DNA of 64,000 nt from Planctomycetaceae bacterium UBA2671 (GCA_002359185.1 DEML01000042.1:198430-262429), one strand, 5' to 3'. Positions 1 through 9,727 are shown, numbered from the stretch's first letter. The notes: generated by a model from the letters alone, not told the origin. Program-made: numbers and translations.

Positions 1-38
1 GGGGGCTTCCGCTAAAGCGGAGCGCCCCCGCCACCCCG
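1..38. repeat. Partial GC-rich intergenic palindromic repeat
   Basis: The window opens inside a GC-rich palindromic repeat. Its reverse complement (gggtggcgggggcgct followed by ccgctttagcggaagcc) closely matches 7462-7497. Nothing coding is visible before the lpdA start. Confidence 0.6.
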
Positions 39-125
39 AATTGAATTTTCCAGTTCAATATTAAATATGATCCGCTCCGCGGATTTACAGAGCGGCTGAT
101 GTTGTCGCGTTGAGGAAATCGATTG

Positions 126-1547
126 ATGTCAAATTCTGAGTTGCATGCCGAAGTCGTCGTTCTGGGAGCGGGACCCGGGGGATACCCCGCCGCTTTCGAA
201 GCAGCCGATAAAGGAAAAAAAGTCATTCTCGTCAATGACGATGTCGCACCCGGCGGCGTCTGCCTCAACCGGGGTTGTATTCCCTCGAAAGCGTTGTTAC
301 ACGTCGCCAAGTTGCTGAACGAATCGAAAGAAGCAGCCGAGTGGGGCATAAAATTCGCGGAGCCGGAAGTCGATCTGGATAAGCTGCGAGAATTCAAAAA
401 TGGAGTCGTCACAGGTTTGACAGGCGGTATTCGCTCCCTCTGCAAAGCTCGCAAAGTGGAACTGGTTGAGGCTCGGGGCAGTTTTCTCAATTCTCACACC
501 ATGGAATTAAAATACAAAGATGGCTCGACCGGAAAGCTTACTTTCGATATCGCCATCGTCGCCACGGGCTCGCTGCCTGCCATGCCCGGGATTTTCGATA
601 TCGGTGATGAACGGGTAATGGATTCGACCGGTGCACTCGAGTTGAAAGATGTGCCCGAAAAATTGCTCGTCATCGGCGGTGGCTACATCGGCCTCGAAAT
701 GGGTTCCGTCTACGCGGCTCTTGGCTCCGAAGTGACGGTTGTCGAAATGACCGATGGCTTGTTGCCCGGAGCAGACCGGGACCTGGTCAAACCGCTTCAG
801 AAACGATTGAGTCATCAACTCAAATCAATTTATCTTTCGACGAAAGTGAACAGCCTCAAAGCAACGAATGAGGGAATCGTCGCGGAACTCGAAGGAGCGG
901 ATGCCCCCGCTGAGATGACATTTGATCGTGTTCTGGTCTCTGTCGGTCGCCGTCCGAATGCTGGTAATATTGGCCTGGAGAAAACGAAAGTCAAAGTGAC
1001 CGACAAAGGCTTTATTGAAGTCAACAAACGTCAGCAGACGAGCGATCCTTCCATCTACGCAATTGGCGATGTCGCTGGCGAACCGATGCTCGCTCACAAG
1101 GCGACACGTGAAGCGAAAGTCGCCGTTGATGTCATTCTGGGAGAGCCGGCTGAGTTCGATTGCATCGCGATTCCTGCAGTCGTCTTTACCGATCCCGAAC
1201 TCGCCTGGTGTGGCATCACCGAAGCAGAAGCTCAACGTGATGAACGAGACGTAACAATCATCCGCTTCCCCTGGGCGGCTTCCGGGCGAGCCCAGACACT
1301 GGCACGCACAGAAGGGTTAACCAAGCTGATTTTCGATACCAAAACCGAGCGAATTCTCGGCATGGGAATTGTTGGCCCGGGAGCAGGCGAAATGATTGCC
1401 GAAGGCGTTCTGGCTGTCGAAACGGCTGCTGTCGCCCGTGATATTGCCGAAAGCATCCACGCTCATCCAACCCTTTCGGAAACTGTAATGGAATCAGCAG
1501 AAGGATTGTTTGGACAGGCAACACACTACTTCCGACCAAAGAAATAA
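126..1547 (+). CDS. lpdA: Dihydrolipoyl dehydrogenase (E3)
   Basis: This flavoprotein reoxidises the dihydrolipoyl group of 2-oxoacid dehydrogenase complexes or the glycine cleavage system, passing electrons to NAD+. Visible features are an N-terminal FAD-binding GAGPGG loop (residues 14-19), the redox disulfide GGVCLNRGCIPSK (Cys46 and Cys51), a second dinucleotide fold GGGYIGLEMGS near residue 187, the GDV motif of the FAD site, and the C-terminal catalytic HPTLSE (His447, Glu452). The length of 473 aa is normal for the family. I use ATG at 126; a TTG three bases upstream is also in frame. No E1 or E2 gene is nearby, so the partner complex cannot be named from context. A lipoyl H protein lies at 56.3 kb but is not linked. 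Confidence 0.95.
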   Translation: MSNSELHAEVVVLGAGPGGYPAAFEAADKGKKVILVNDDVAPGGVCLNRGCIPSKALLHVAKLLNESKEAAEWGIKFAEPEVDLDKLREFKNGVVTGLTGGIRSLCKARKVELVEARGSFLNSHTMELKYKDGSTGKLTFDIAIVATGSLPAMPGIFDIGDERVMDSTGALELKDVPEKLLVIGGGYIGLEMGSVYAALGSEVTVVEMTDGLLPGADRDLVKPLQKRLSHQLKSIYLSTKVNSLKATNEGIVAELEGADAPAEMTFDRVLVSVGRRPNAGNIGLEKTKVKVTDKGFIEVNKRQQTSDPSIYAIGDVAGEPMLAHKATREAKVAVDVILGEPAEFDCIAIPAVVFTDPELAWCGITEAEAQRDERDVTIIRFPWAASGRAQTLARTEGLTKLIFDTKTERILGMGIVGPGAGEMIAEGVLAVETAAVARDIAESIHAHPTLSETVMESAEGLFGQATHYFRPKK

Positions 1548-1706
1548 CCGTAGTGCTCTTTCGAGCTTTTAATGTCACCCTCAAATCGCTATTCCGCAGG
1601 CAGTTTGCCTGCTCCAGAACTCTGAACGTACATGACATTTAGAGATAGTTAGACCAGTAGGTCAGGCTGTCCCTGACGACTATTAAAGGTGACTTTCATT
1701 TTATAA

Positions 1707-1779
1707 CTGTGCCACGGCTCTGTGAGCCGTGCAATCTAAATAGAAACGCACATTCACGGCTCACAGAACCGTGGCACAG
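1707..1779. repeat. Nested inverted repeat (CACGGCTC family)
   Basis: Arms 1707-1731 and 1755-1779 are reverse complements with one mismatch. Each arm is itself palindromic (cacggctctgtgagccgtg), so two small hairpins sit inside a large one. A shorter inverted repeat, taggtcaggctgtccctgac, lies just upstream at about 1660-1680 and matches the family at 14895-14962. The two together fill most of the lpdA-pyrK gap. The element could act as a bidirectional transcription stop or be a mobile repeat; there is no strong T run. Confidence 0.7.
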
Positions 1780-1823
1780 CAACTAGAAATAGCGGATGGC
1801 GAATCCGGAAAGTTGGGAAGCGA

Positions 1824-2693
1824 ATGTTGAGTGAATCGACGTGTGCATTGCAGACTCAGGCGAAAGTGATTTCTCTGGATCCACTCTCCCAGGAAAACTA
1901 TCGCGTTCGGCTCGAATGTCCGGAACTGGCTCAGGTCATTCTTCCGGGACAGTTCTTCATGCTCCGTTCTCCTGATCGTACCGACCCCCTGCTCGGTCGG
2001 CCTTTTGCTCTTTACGATACGTATCTGAAAAATGGTAAACCAGTTGGGATCGATGTCGGGTTTCATGTCGTTGGTAAGATGACCGCACTTCTTGAAGACG
2101 TTCAGCCCGGGCAGAACCTTGAAATCTGGGGACCCCTTGGAAACGGGTTTCCAGAACTGGAGACCAAACATCTGATTCAGGTGGCTGGCGGTATTGGATA
2201 CACGCCGTTTGTGGCGGTCAGTCGGGAAGCCTTGCTACAGAAAGAGTATGGTCAAACTCAGCGGGCTGGGATTCGAGCAGAACGAGCTTCCCTCATTTAT
2301 GGAGTTCGCTCGGCTTGTTTTCAGGCGAATATGGATGACCTGTCCGATTTAAACGATCTCGATATTCAGATCTGCACCGAAGATGGAACAGCCGGTTATC
2401 ATGGATTGGTAACCGATCTGCTCAAACCATCACTCGAATCTGGATCTGCAGACGATCAAGTCGTACTGACATGCGGCCCGTTACGCATGATGCAGGCGGT
2501 TTCAGAACTCTGTTCGGAATTTGATGTCCGCTGCTGGGCCTCTCTGGAAACTCCAATGGCCTGCGGTTTTGGGGCCTGTTTCAGTTGTGTCGTGCCCATC
2601 AAAACGGAAGACGGTTCCTGGGACTATCGCCGATCCTGCGTAGAAGGTCCCGTCTTCCCTGCCAATGATATACTCTGGGGAGATATTTCCTGA
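1824..2693 (+). CDS. PyrK-like dihydroorotate dehydrogenase electron transfer subunit
   Basis: An FAD and [2Fe-2S] oxidoreductase of the ferredoxin-reductase superfamily. In PyrK proteins it carries electrons from the FMN-dependent dihydroorotate dehydrogenase PyrD to NAD+. The N-terminal beta-barrel includes the FAD-binding stretch GRPFALYD, followed by a nucleotide-binding domain (VAGGIGYTPFVAVSREALL). The C-terminal cluster ligands are Cys247, Cys252, Cys255 and Cys272 (pattern CxxxxCxxC then C), as in PyrK. The length of 289 aa is slightly above the usual 250-270. No pyrD is adjacent, so it may serve a distant PyrD or another oxidoreductase. The FloA-like gene follows in the same direction after 66 bases. 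Confidence 0.8.
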   Translation: MLSESTCALQTQAKVISLDPLSQENYRVRLECPELAQVILPGQFFMLRSPDRTDPLLGRPFALYDTYLKNGKPVGIDVGFHVVGKMTALLEDVQPGQNLEIWGPLGNGFPELETKHLIQVAGGIGYTPFVAVSREALLQKEYGQTQRAGIRAERASLIYGVRSACFQANMDDLSDLNDLDIQICTEDGTAGYHGLVTDLLKPSLESGSADDQVVLTCGPLRMMQAVSELCSEFDVRCWASLETPMACGFGACFSCVVPIKTEDGSWDYRRSCVEGPVFPANDILWGDIS

Positions 2694-2759
2694 CAATCTG
2701 GTATAGTTGTGAATGGTTGGATATGTCTGGCTGTTCGTCAATCAGTGAAGGAAATCTCA

Positions 2760-3149
2760 ATGCCACCCGAGCAAATCGTAATGATCGTGTTTTTAGTGAT
2801 CGTGCTGATCATAGGCTTGATCATTCTTCTTTTGTTCGCCAGTCTGTTTCGCTTATGGCTCCAGGCGACCATGTGCGGAGCAAAAGTTTCGATATTAAAC
2901 CTGATCGGTATGAAACTGCGACGTTCAGACTGCCAGCATGTCGTCAATATGATTTGCATGGCCAGGCAATGCGGTTTGAATATCCGCAACGACTACATCG
3001 AATCGGCCATCATTCAGGGAGCCGATGTTCAGACCGCAATTCTGACTCTACAGAAAGCCAAGGAACGCGGCATTGAGCTGAGCTGGGAAGACGCAATTTC
3101 CGAAGACACTCGCCGTCGAATTGTCGGGGCAAATCAACTGGCAAATTGA
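2760..3149 (+). CDS. Orphan N-terminal domain of flotillin-like FloA
   Basis: A 129-aa membrane protein with one hydrophobic segment (about residues 5-30). It is followed by a stretch reading SILNLIGMKLRR, then an AGLN-like GLNIRNDYIES segment, and ends in an IELSWEDA-type helix. From memory of the family, this order matches the first 120 or so residues of FloA/YqfA (UPF0365), where the membrane hairpin is followed by GMRLRR, GLN and a stretch leading to the SPFH domain. The SPFH core and coiled coil of the 330-aa family are absent, and no continuation is seen downstream. I chose ATG 2760 because AAGGA precedes it and the longer frame adds non-membrane residues. It could be a stand-alone scaffold partner or a truncated duplicate. 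Confidence 0.6.
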   Translation: MPPEQIVMIVFLVIVLIIGLIILLLFASLFRLWLQATMCGAKVSILNLIGMKLRRSDCQHVVNMICMARQCGLNIRNDYIESAIIQGADVQTAILTLQKAKERGIELSWEDAISEDTRRRIVGANQLAN

Positions 3150-3225
3150 AATCCCATTCAAGAATTGAACCGCAGATGGACCTGGCGAGGCGTAGCCGCA
3201 ACTAATACTAACAACTGAAGAAATT

Positions 3226-3571
3226 AACCGCCAAAACGCCAAGGGAAACAAGAAGATTTTTCAAATAATAATTTTGGAACCACGAAGGCACGAAGACACA
3301 AAGAGATTCAGGAGTCTTAATAATCAATAAAAAACATCCTGATGGATTTGAGGCGATATTGTTACAGAACTCTTCGTGCCTTTGTGTCTTCGTGGTATAA
3401 AAACTAATCAACAAGATCCTGTTTCACGACACTTCCGCCTGGGCGAGAAACAGAATGTAAAGCCGAAAAAGCATTCCCTCTCTACTGGCTGCAAGATAAT
3501 TCAATTCGCTAAACTCTGTGAATTAGCCGCCTGAAAATTTGAAGAAACAAAACTCTGGATCGTTAGTAGCA
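3226..3571 (+). repeat. Composite dispersed repeat of about 350 bp, copy 1
   Basis: Non-coding. It starts with aaccgccaaaacgccaag and contains an inverted-repeat core running from accacgaaggcacgaag (3281) to cttcgtggt (3396). It continues through a diverged middle to gaattagccgcctgaaaa (3519-3571). The same order occurs in reverse complement at 52838-53185, with the core close to identical by eye. A third copy of the core alone is at 6056-6243. No ORF or transposase is inside. Confidence 0.8.
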
Positions 3572-3621
3572 CAGATAGACGCGGATGAATTTTATCTGCT
3601 TCCATCCACGTTCATCTGCGG
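3570..3621. repeat. Inverted repeat, CACAGATnnACGCGGATG type
   Basis: Arms cacagatagacgcggatga (3570-3588) and ccatccacgttcatctgcgg (3602-3621) form an imperfect hairpin directly after the composite repeat. Nothing else is visible between here and the hydrolase start at 3718. Confidence 0.5.
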
Positions 3622-3717
3622 TTTAAATTCAATTGCGGGTGAATCCTTGACGGATTGATGCGATTCCCGCATCCTGCAGGTACCATTTTCAGACACCTTC
3701 TGCAGAAAGATAAATTC

Positions 3718-4416
3718 ATGCTCCGATTGATGATGCTCTCTGGTTTGATGGGCGGAATGCTTTGCTCATCTGTCTTCGCTCAAACCTATACCACAAAAAA
3801 AGGACAGAACCCGGCTTTTGCGGAAGTGACAGACGATCCGGCTTTGCCGCGGGTTTTGATTGTGGGTGATTCGATTTCCATCGGATACACGCCTGCACTT
3901 CGCGAAATCCTCAAAGGCAAAGCGAACGTGCATCGAATTCCCACCAACGGTGGCCCCACTTCCCGCGGGATCGAAAGCATCGACAACTGGCTCGGAGATG
4001 GCAACTGGGATGTCATTCACTTCAACTGGGGATTGCACGACATCGTTTACATGACCAAAGAGGGTGTCAAAAACTCCGAGCAGAAAGGACAGCATCAGGT
4101 TCCGATTGAAGATTATGAAAAGAATCTGCGAACGTTAGTCGAGCGGATGGGAAAAACGGGAGCGAAACTGATCTGGCGAAACACAACTCCCGTGCCCGAA
4201 AATTCTGCCTACCGTGTTGCTGGTGAAGAACTGCCTTACAACGCAGTCGCTGCCAGGATCATGAAAGAACACAACATCCCGACGGACGATCATCACACTT
4301 ACGTGATGAAACATATGTCAGAAGTTCAGCGTCCCGAGAATGTTCACTTCACACAAGAAGGTTCACGTCGGTTGGCAGAGTTGGCCGCTAAGGCAATTGA
4401 AGAGCAACTTAAGTAG
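3718..4416 (+). CDS. Secreted SGNH/GDSL-type hydrolase
   Basis: A predicted exported esterase or deacylase of the SGNH fold, 232 aa from ATG 3718. The signal peptide is MLRLMMLSGLMGGMLCSSVFAQ. Visible blocks are the nucleophile block VLIVGDSISIGY (GDS), NGG for block II and NWGLHD for block III (Asn). The last block reads ENVHFT, so the usual DxxH Asp appears to be Glu. The upstream in-frame ATG at 3655 would place about 21 polar residues before the signal peptide and is less likely. The substrate is unknown; planctomycetes often use such enzymes on acylated polysaccharides. It is convergent with der. Confidence 0.8.
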   Translation: MLRLMMLSGLMGGMLCSSVFAQTYTTKKGQNPAFAEVTDDPALPRVLIVGDSISIGYTPALREILKGKANVHRIPTNGGPTSRGIESIDNWLGDGNWDVIHFNWGLHDIVYMTKEGVKNSEQKGQHQVPIEDYEKNLRTLVERMGKTGAKLIWRNTTPVPENSAYRVAGEELPYNAVAARIMKEHNIPTDDHHTYVMKHMSEVQRPENVHFTQEGSRRLAELAAKAIEEQLK

Positions 4417-4492
4417 AGAGTTAATAGTCGCTGGTGAATAGTTAGAGGTGTGGTAGTACGTACTAAGAACATTCAACCTTAAACTCTCAACC

Positions 4493-5851
4493 CTAATTCA
4501 CATACGGATTGGATTCTTCGTTCTTCGGGCGGAAGTACAATTTGATGGGGACTTCCTGGAAGGGAAGTTCCTCTCGGAGGTAACCCAGGAAATATCGTTT
4601 CCAGGCAGGATCGAACAGAATCGGCTGATTGCATTTCACCACGATTGTCGGAGGCAGTGTGCCGACTTGGGTTGCGTAATAAACCTTTGGTCGTTTATTA
4701 CGACGCATCGGTGGTGGATTTCGTTCGACAGCCTGTTCAACAATTCGATTGAGCAGACCTGTCGAAACCCGCTCCTGTCCCTGCTTGTAAATCGTCTGCG
4801 CCAGATTGATCAACTTGCGGATGTTCTTGTCTTCTTTTGCAGTGATGAAGGCAATCGGGACGTGCCGCATTGAAGCGAACGATTTGATCAGATACTCGCC
4901 CCACTTTTCGGACGTCATTTTCTGATCCAGACCCAGGTCCCACTTGTTCACAACAAAAATACAGGGCTTGTAATTCTTTTCGATTTCCTCGACGAGTTGT
5001 TTATCGACTTTCGAAATCGTCTTTGAGGCATCGAACATCATCATGACTACATCGGCGCGGCGAATACTTTTCTGCGCCCGGACAAGCCCGTAAAACTCGA
5101 TATCATTCGCCAGAGATTTCTTCTTACGTACTCCCGGAGTATCAATCGCGATGAATGCCTTTTCATCCAGTTCGAACCGGACATCGACACTGTCGCGGGT
5201 TGTTCCCGCGATCTCGCTGACGATCATACGATCTGTCTGAGCCAGTGAATTGATGAACGTGCTCTTGCCAACGTTTCTACGCCCGACGATAGCCAGCTTC
5301 ATTTCCGGGTCTGCTGAGAGGTCGGTCCCTTCTGCGAATTCAGTCTCAGAAGCATCGGGCAACAGGTTGACAATCGCATCGAGCAATTCGGTACGATTAC
5401 GGTTCGCTTTCACACTCGTTTGCAGCACTTCCGCATCAGCCAGTCCGAAGAACTGCGGCATCTCCATATCAGTTCGTGTCGATTCACATTTATTGACAAC
5501 CAGCAGTTTCGGACGATCAATACGACGCAACTGCTCAGCGACTTCCTGATCGAGCGGCGTGATCCCTTGAAGACCATCGACAACAAATACAATCGCGACC
5601 GCTTCTTCCAGTGCGATACGAATCTGATATTCGACATCTTCAGAGAGGTCATCGCTGTCAACGATGCCAATTCCGCCCGTGTCTATCACTTCAAAGTAGC
5701 GATCTTTGTGAAACAGCAATTGCATTACGCGATCGCGCGTCACGCCAGCGGTTGGATCGACAACGGAAACCATCCTTCCGGAAAGCCAGTTGAAAATCGA
5801 ACTCTTGCCGACATTCGGACGACCAACAATTGCGATTTTGGGAACGGACAT
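4493..5851 (-). CDS. der: Ribosome biogenesis GTPase Der (EngA)
   Basis: A double-GTPase needed for maturation of the 50S ribosomal subunit. It has two tandem G domains, the first with Walker A GRPNVGKS at residues 9-16 plus DTGGIG and NKCE, the second with GRRNVGKS near residue 190 plus DTPGV and NKWD. A KH-like C-terminal domain includes the PPPMRRNKRPKVYYATQ stretch. At 452 aa it is in the normal range. It appears to be transcribed alone; the next gene upstream, serC, is more than 400 bases away across a repeat. Confidence 0.96.
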   Translation of the reverse strand: MSVPKIAIVGRPNVGKSSIFNWLSGRMVSVVDPTAGVTRDRVMQLLFHKDRYFEVIDTGGIGIVDSDDLSEDVEYQIRIALEEAVAIVFVVDGLQGITPLDQEVAEQLRRIDRPKLLVVNKCESTRTDMEMPQFFGLADAEVLQTSVKANRNRTELLDAIVNLLPDASETEFAEGTDLSADPEMKLAIVGRRNVGKSTFINSLAQTDRMIVSEIAGTTRDSVDVRFELDEKAFIAIDTPGVRKKKSLANDIEFYGLVRAQKSIRRADVVMMMFDASKTISKVDKQLVEEIEKNYKPCIFVVNKWDLGLDQKMTSEKWGEYLIKSFASMRHVPIAFITAKEDKNIRKLINLAQTIYKQGQERVSTGLLNRIVEQAVERNPPPMRRNKRPKVYYATQVGTLPPTIVVKCNQPILFDPAWKRYFLGYLREELPFQEVPIKLYFRPKNEESNPYVN

Positions 5852-6055
5852 GAATCAACCTGCATCAATCAAAAAAGTGTGAAAACCTCCCGAGAAATTT
5901 GAGATCACGCCCTCAGGCCCGACCGAGTTATGAGTTCCATTAACTGGAAAGTCACGAATCCAGAATGGTCGGGAGACAACTCTGGAAACTATTTACTACA
6001 AGCTTGCAATGTTTGAATAACTGAGTTTGCTAAGCATTGATATTGAACCGCCAAG

Positions 6056-6243
6056 ACGCCAAGAGTATTGAGCGTTGATCAGTATTTCAGAGTTACGTGA
6101 ATTTTTATTACCACAAAGTCACAAAGTCACAAAGTCACAAAGTCACGAAGAGTACAAGGAGGCTTGGATATCAAATTCATAATGTCGATTTTTATTTGGC
6201 TCCTTGAATCAATAATCTCTTAGTGCCTTTGTGTCTTCGTGGT
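6056..6243 (+). repeat. Dispersed repeat core, copy 2, with tandem octamer
   Basis: It begins aaccgccaagacgccaag and ends gtgcctttgtgtcttcgtgg, like the cores at 3226-3396 and 53016-53185, but the centre is diverged. The left arm is expanded into four exact tandem copies of acaaagtc (6113-6144). The other copies have accacgaaggcacgaag at this place. It fills most of the der-serC gap (5852-6289); nothing else is recognised there. Confidence 0.75.
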
Positions 6244-6289
6244 TAAAAAATATTTCGTGGAATGAACGACACTCTCAGAATGATATCGC

Positions 6290-7372
<1,083 letters not shown>

Positions 7373-7433
7373 TTCTTCAGCCTTATTTTTATGGTGGATT
7401 CGCTTTTGAATCCCAAAGTGTTATTAAAAACTG

Positions 7434-7593
7434 GTAGGACAAGCTTCCAGCCTGAACGTGTCGGGTGGCGGGGGCGCTCTGCTTTGGCAGAAGCCCCGGG
7501 ACTTCTGAGACTCGGGGGCTTCTCTGCGAGACCGCTCCCGCCACCCTTCGACATCGATTGTGATATTGCCAGACAGGCTGGAAGCCTGTCCTA
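7434..7593. repeat. Nested inverted repeats (two families)
   Basis: The outer arms are taggacaagcttccagcctg (from 7434) and caggctggaagcctgtccta (ending 7593). Inside them lies a second inverted repeat opening gggtggcgggggcgct (7462) and closing cgctcccgccaccc (about 7548), which matches the sequence at 1-38. One repeat family appears to have inserted into another. It fills the middle of the serC-transporter gap (7373-7828); no gene is seen there. Confidence 0.75.
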
Positions 7594-7828
7594 CTTTATT
7601 ACGGCACCATTTTCTTCGCAGGATACTCAATTTTCGAGCCGTATGCGAGTATCGCTCCTATTCGGAATGACACATCTCCGGAAGTTCTTTGACGTGTGCA
7701 CTCTGGACATTCCCCCCAAGGCTCAATACATTGGCTGAAGTCGATTTAATCGGCTCACGCAATACGCTCGAAACACTTCTATCGATATCGACCATCCTGA
7801 TACGAGCATACCAATAAGGAATTGATGC

Positions 7829-9229
7829 ATGTCATCGAAATCCCCCGAAGCGAAAGCAGCTGCCCAGGCGGCTATCGTCACCCGACTCTCGGCCATGATG
7901 TTCATTCAGTTCTTTGTCTGGGGGGCGTGGTTCACTTCGCTGGCCGCTTGCCTGATTACAAATGGCATTGGTGATGCACAAGGGGGAGCTTATGGAAGTG
8001 CGCCGATTGCGGCCATTCTCGCCCCTCTGTTTCTGGGATTGATTGCAGACCGCTTCTTCGCATCCGAATTCGTGATGGGCGTGCTGATGGTTCTCGGCGG
8101 ATTCTTTATGTGTGCGGTGCCACATTATACAGCGTTGGGGGATTCTTCGACGGTTGTCTGGCTCTTCACGGCTCATATGATCTGCTACATGCCGACATTA
8201 GGGCTGAGTAATACGATTGCCTTTTCGAACATCCCCAGCCAGAACGATTTTCCAAAGATTCGCGTCTGGGGAACAATTGGTTGGATTGTTGCAGGCCTTC
8301 TGGTGGGCTTCCTCGGCTGGTCGCTGAGCACAAACATGTTCTGGCTGGCGGGGATTGCTTCGATCATCTTTGGTGTTTACAGCTTCACCTTGCCGCATAC
8401 TCCTCCTCCAGCCAAGGGGCAGAAAGTCGAATTTCGCACATTGTTGATGCTCGATGCCCTGAAACTGCTCTCCCGACCGAACTTTGCAGTATTTATCGTT
8501 TGCTCGACACTGATCTGTATTCCCTTGGCTTACTATTACGGAATCACATCGAACTATTTGACGACGGTTGGGTTTGAACAACCAGCCTCTTCGATGACGC
8601 TTGGCCAAATGTCTGAAATCGTGTTCATGTTGTTGATTCCCTTCTTCCTCAGGCATCTCGGCGTGAAATGGATGATCCTCATCGGCATGCTTGCCTGGGT
8701 GGCACGCTATGCGTTGTTCGCAGTGGGAGCTCCAGATCAGGTCGCCTGGATGATCTTCCTGGCCATCATTCTGCATGGGATTTGTTACGACTTCTTCTTC
8801 GTGACCGGATTCATTTATACCGATCAAAAAGCTCCCAAAGAGATTCGCGGGCAGGCTCAATCGATGCTTGTGTTCTTTACTCAGGGCATTGGAATGTACT
8901 TCGGCTACTGGGTCGCGTTTGCAAGGCAAGGAGCCACCGTCCCCAGCCAGCAGGCTTTGCAGGATGCAATTAAAGAGGCACGGCCTGAGGAAGTGCTTTC
9001 GTTTGGTCAAAAACTGACGAAAATGTTTTCCGTCGATTTACCTCAGGTCGATCCTGCTCTGGTTTCCGAAACGATGGCTCAATGGCAAGCCTTCTGGTGG
9101 GTTCCTGCCGGGATGGCGGCTGTGATCGCTGTGATCTTCTTTGCATTCTTCTGGGATCAGGAAGTCGAAGCGGCGATTACAGAAGTCACTGCAGAGGACG
9201 AAGCCGGGTTGTCGGATATCATTCAGTAA
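7829..9229 (+). CDS. MFS transporter, nucleoside:H+ symporter-like
   Basis: A 466-aa inner-membrane protein with about 12 predicted hydrophobic helices. The N-terminal helix (FIQFFVWGAWFTSLAACL) and the KIRVWGTIGWI loop after helix 4 are typical of the nucleoside H+ symporter branch of the major facilitator superfamily (NupG/XapB-like). A short soluble N-terminus precedes helix 1 and an acidic tail closes the protein. The substrate is probably a nucleoside or similar small polar molecule, but this is inferred from family resemblance only. It is transcribed alone between repeat-containing gaps. Confidence 0.8.
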   Translation: MSSKSPEAKAAAQAAIVTRLSAMMFIQFFVWGAWFTSLAACLITNGIGDAQGGAYGSAPIAAILAPLFLGLIADRFFASEFVMGVLMVLGGFFMCAVPHYTALGDSSTVVWLFTAHMICYMPTLGLSNTIAFSNIPSQNDFPKIRVWGTIGWIVAGLLVGFLGWSLSTNMFWLAGIASIIFGVYSFTLPHTPPPAKGQKVEFRTLLMLDALKLLSRPNFAVFIVCSTLICIPLAYYYGITSNYLTTVGFEQPASSMTLGQMSEIVFMLLIPFFLRHLGVKWMILIGMLAWVARYALFAVGAPDQVAWMIFLAIILHGICYDFFFVTGFIYTDQKAPKEIRGQAQSMLVFFTQGIGMYFGYWVAFARQGATVPSQQALQDAIKEARPEEVLSFGQKLTKMFSVDLPQVDPALVSETMAQWQAFWWVPAGMAAVIAVIFFAFFWDQEVEAAITEVTAEDEAGLSDIIQ

Positions 9230-9535
9230 TTTGAAGATGATGAAAAATCAAACTGTCCGTTTCTGGCGAAATCATTTCCTGCTCGATATGATACTCACTT
9301 GAATTCTATTCACATGATTCGCGTATTAATCCGACTGTCTTGTTGCATTCTAGCGACGTCGGAACACAAAGTTTTCGACGGTAAGTATTAATAAATTCTG
9401 AGGCGATTTCCATTGGTTTTCATGTGCCTGTGAGTCTGGCTGGCATTGACTGTGTTTGAATGGATTCCGTGTTCAATTCATCATATTGAGAGTCAGCTCT
9501 AACCGGGCGGCTTTAATAATTTCCGAGGGTTGATA
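9230..9535. other. Intergenic region without recognised features
   Basis: About 300 bases upstream of the CsrA-like gene. No ORF of note and no strong hairpin were found. The GAGGG at 9525-9529 is a plausible ribosome binding site for ATG 9536. Confidence 0.4.
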
Positions 9536-9727
9536 ATGAAAGTTTTGTCTCGATGTGTTTCTGAGAGTTTCGTTATTGACGACCATATTGTGGTCACCGT
9601 GAAAGCAATCAAAAAAGAGATGGTGGTTTTATCACTCGAATCTTTGCGAAACGAGTTCCCCTATCGCGAAGAAACGATTACGCTTAATCAGATGGAGCAA
9701 GTCTTACCGGAAGCTCTCAAGAGATAA
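9536..9727 (+). CDS. Divergent CsrA-family RNA-binding regulator
   Basis: A 63-aa protein that aligns along its whole length with CsrA. MKVLSRCVSESFVIDDHIVV corresponds to the [20 protein letters not shown] start. Leu4 and Arg6, and the Arg of the REE segment (here YREET), are kept; these are RNA-contact positions in E. coli CsrA. The normally conserved RIGxxAPxxVxV region is replaced by VLSLESLRNEFPY, which is unusual. CsrA proteins bind GGA motifs in mRNA leaders as homodimers. Whether this variant binds RNA the same way cannot be told. A TTG two codons upstream (9530) is an alternative start. Confidence 0.65.
   Translation: MKVLSRCVSESFVIDDHIVVTVKAIKKEMVVLSLESLRNEFPYREETITLNQMEQVLPEALKR

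Noticed and set aside
3226..3396. CRISPR-like repeat array
   Set aside because: The repeated motifs are inverted arms of one element and have no regular spacers; no cas genes are present.
8198..9010. 270-aa open frame opposite the MFS transporter
   Set aside because: Composition rich in His and Gln, no domain, and fully inside a well-supported membrane transporter gene.
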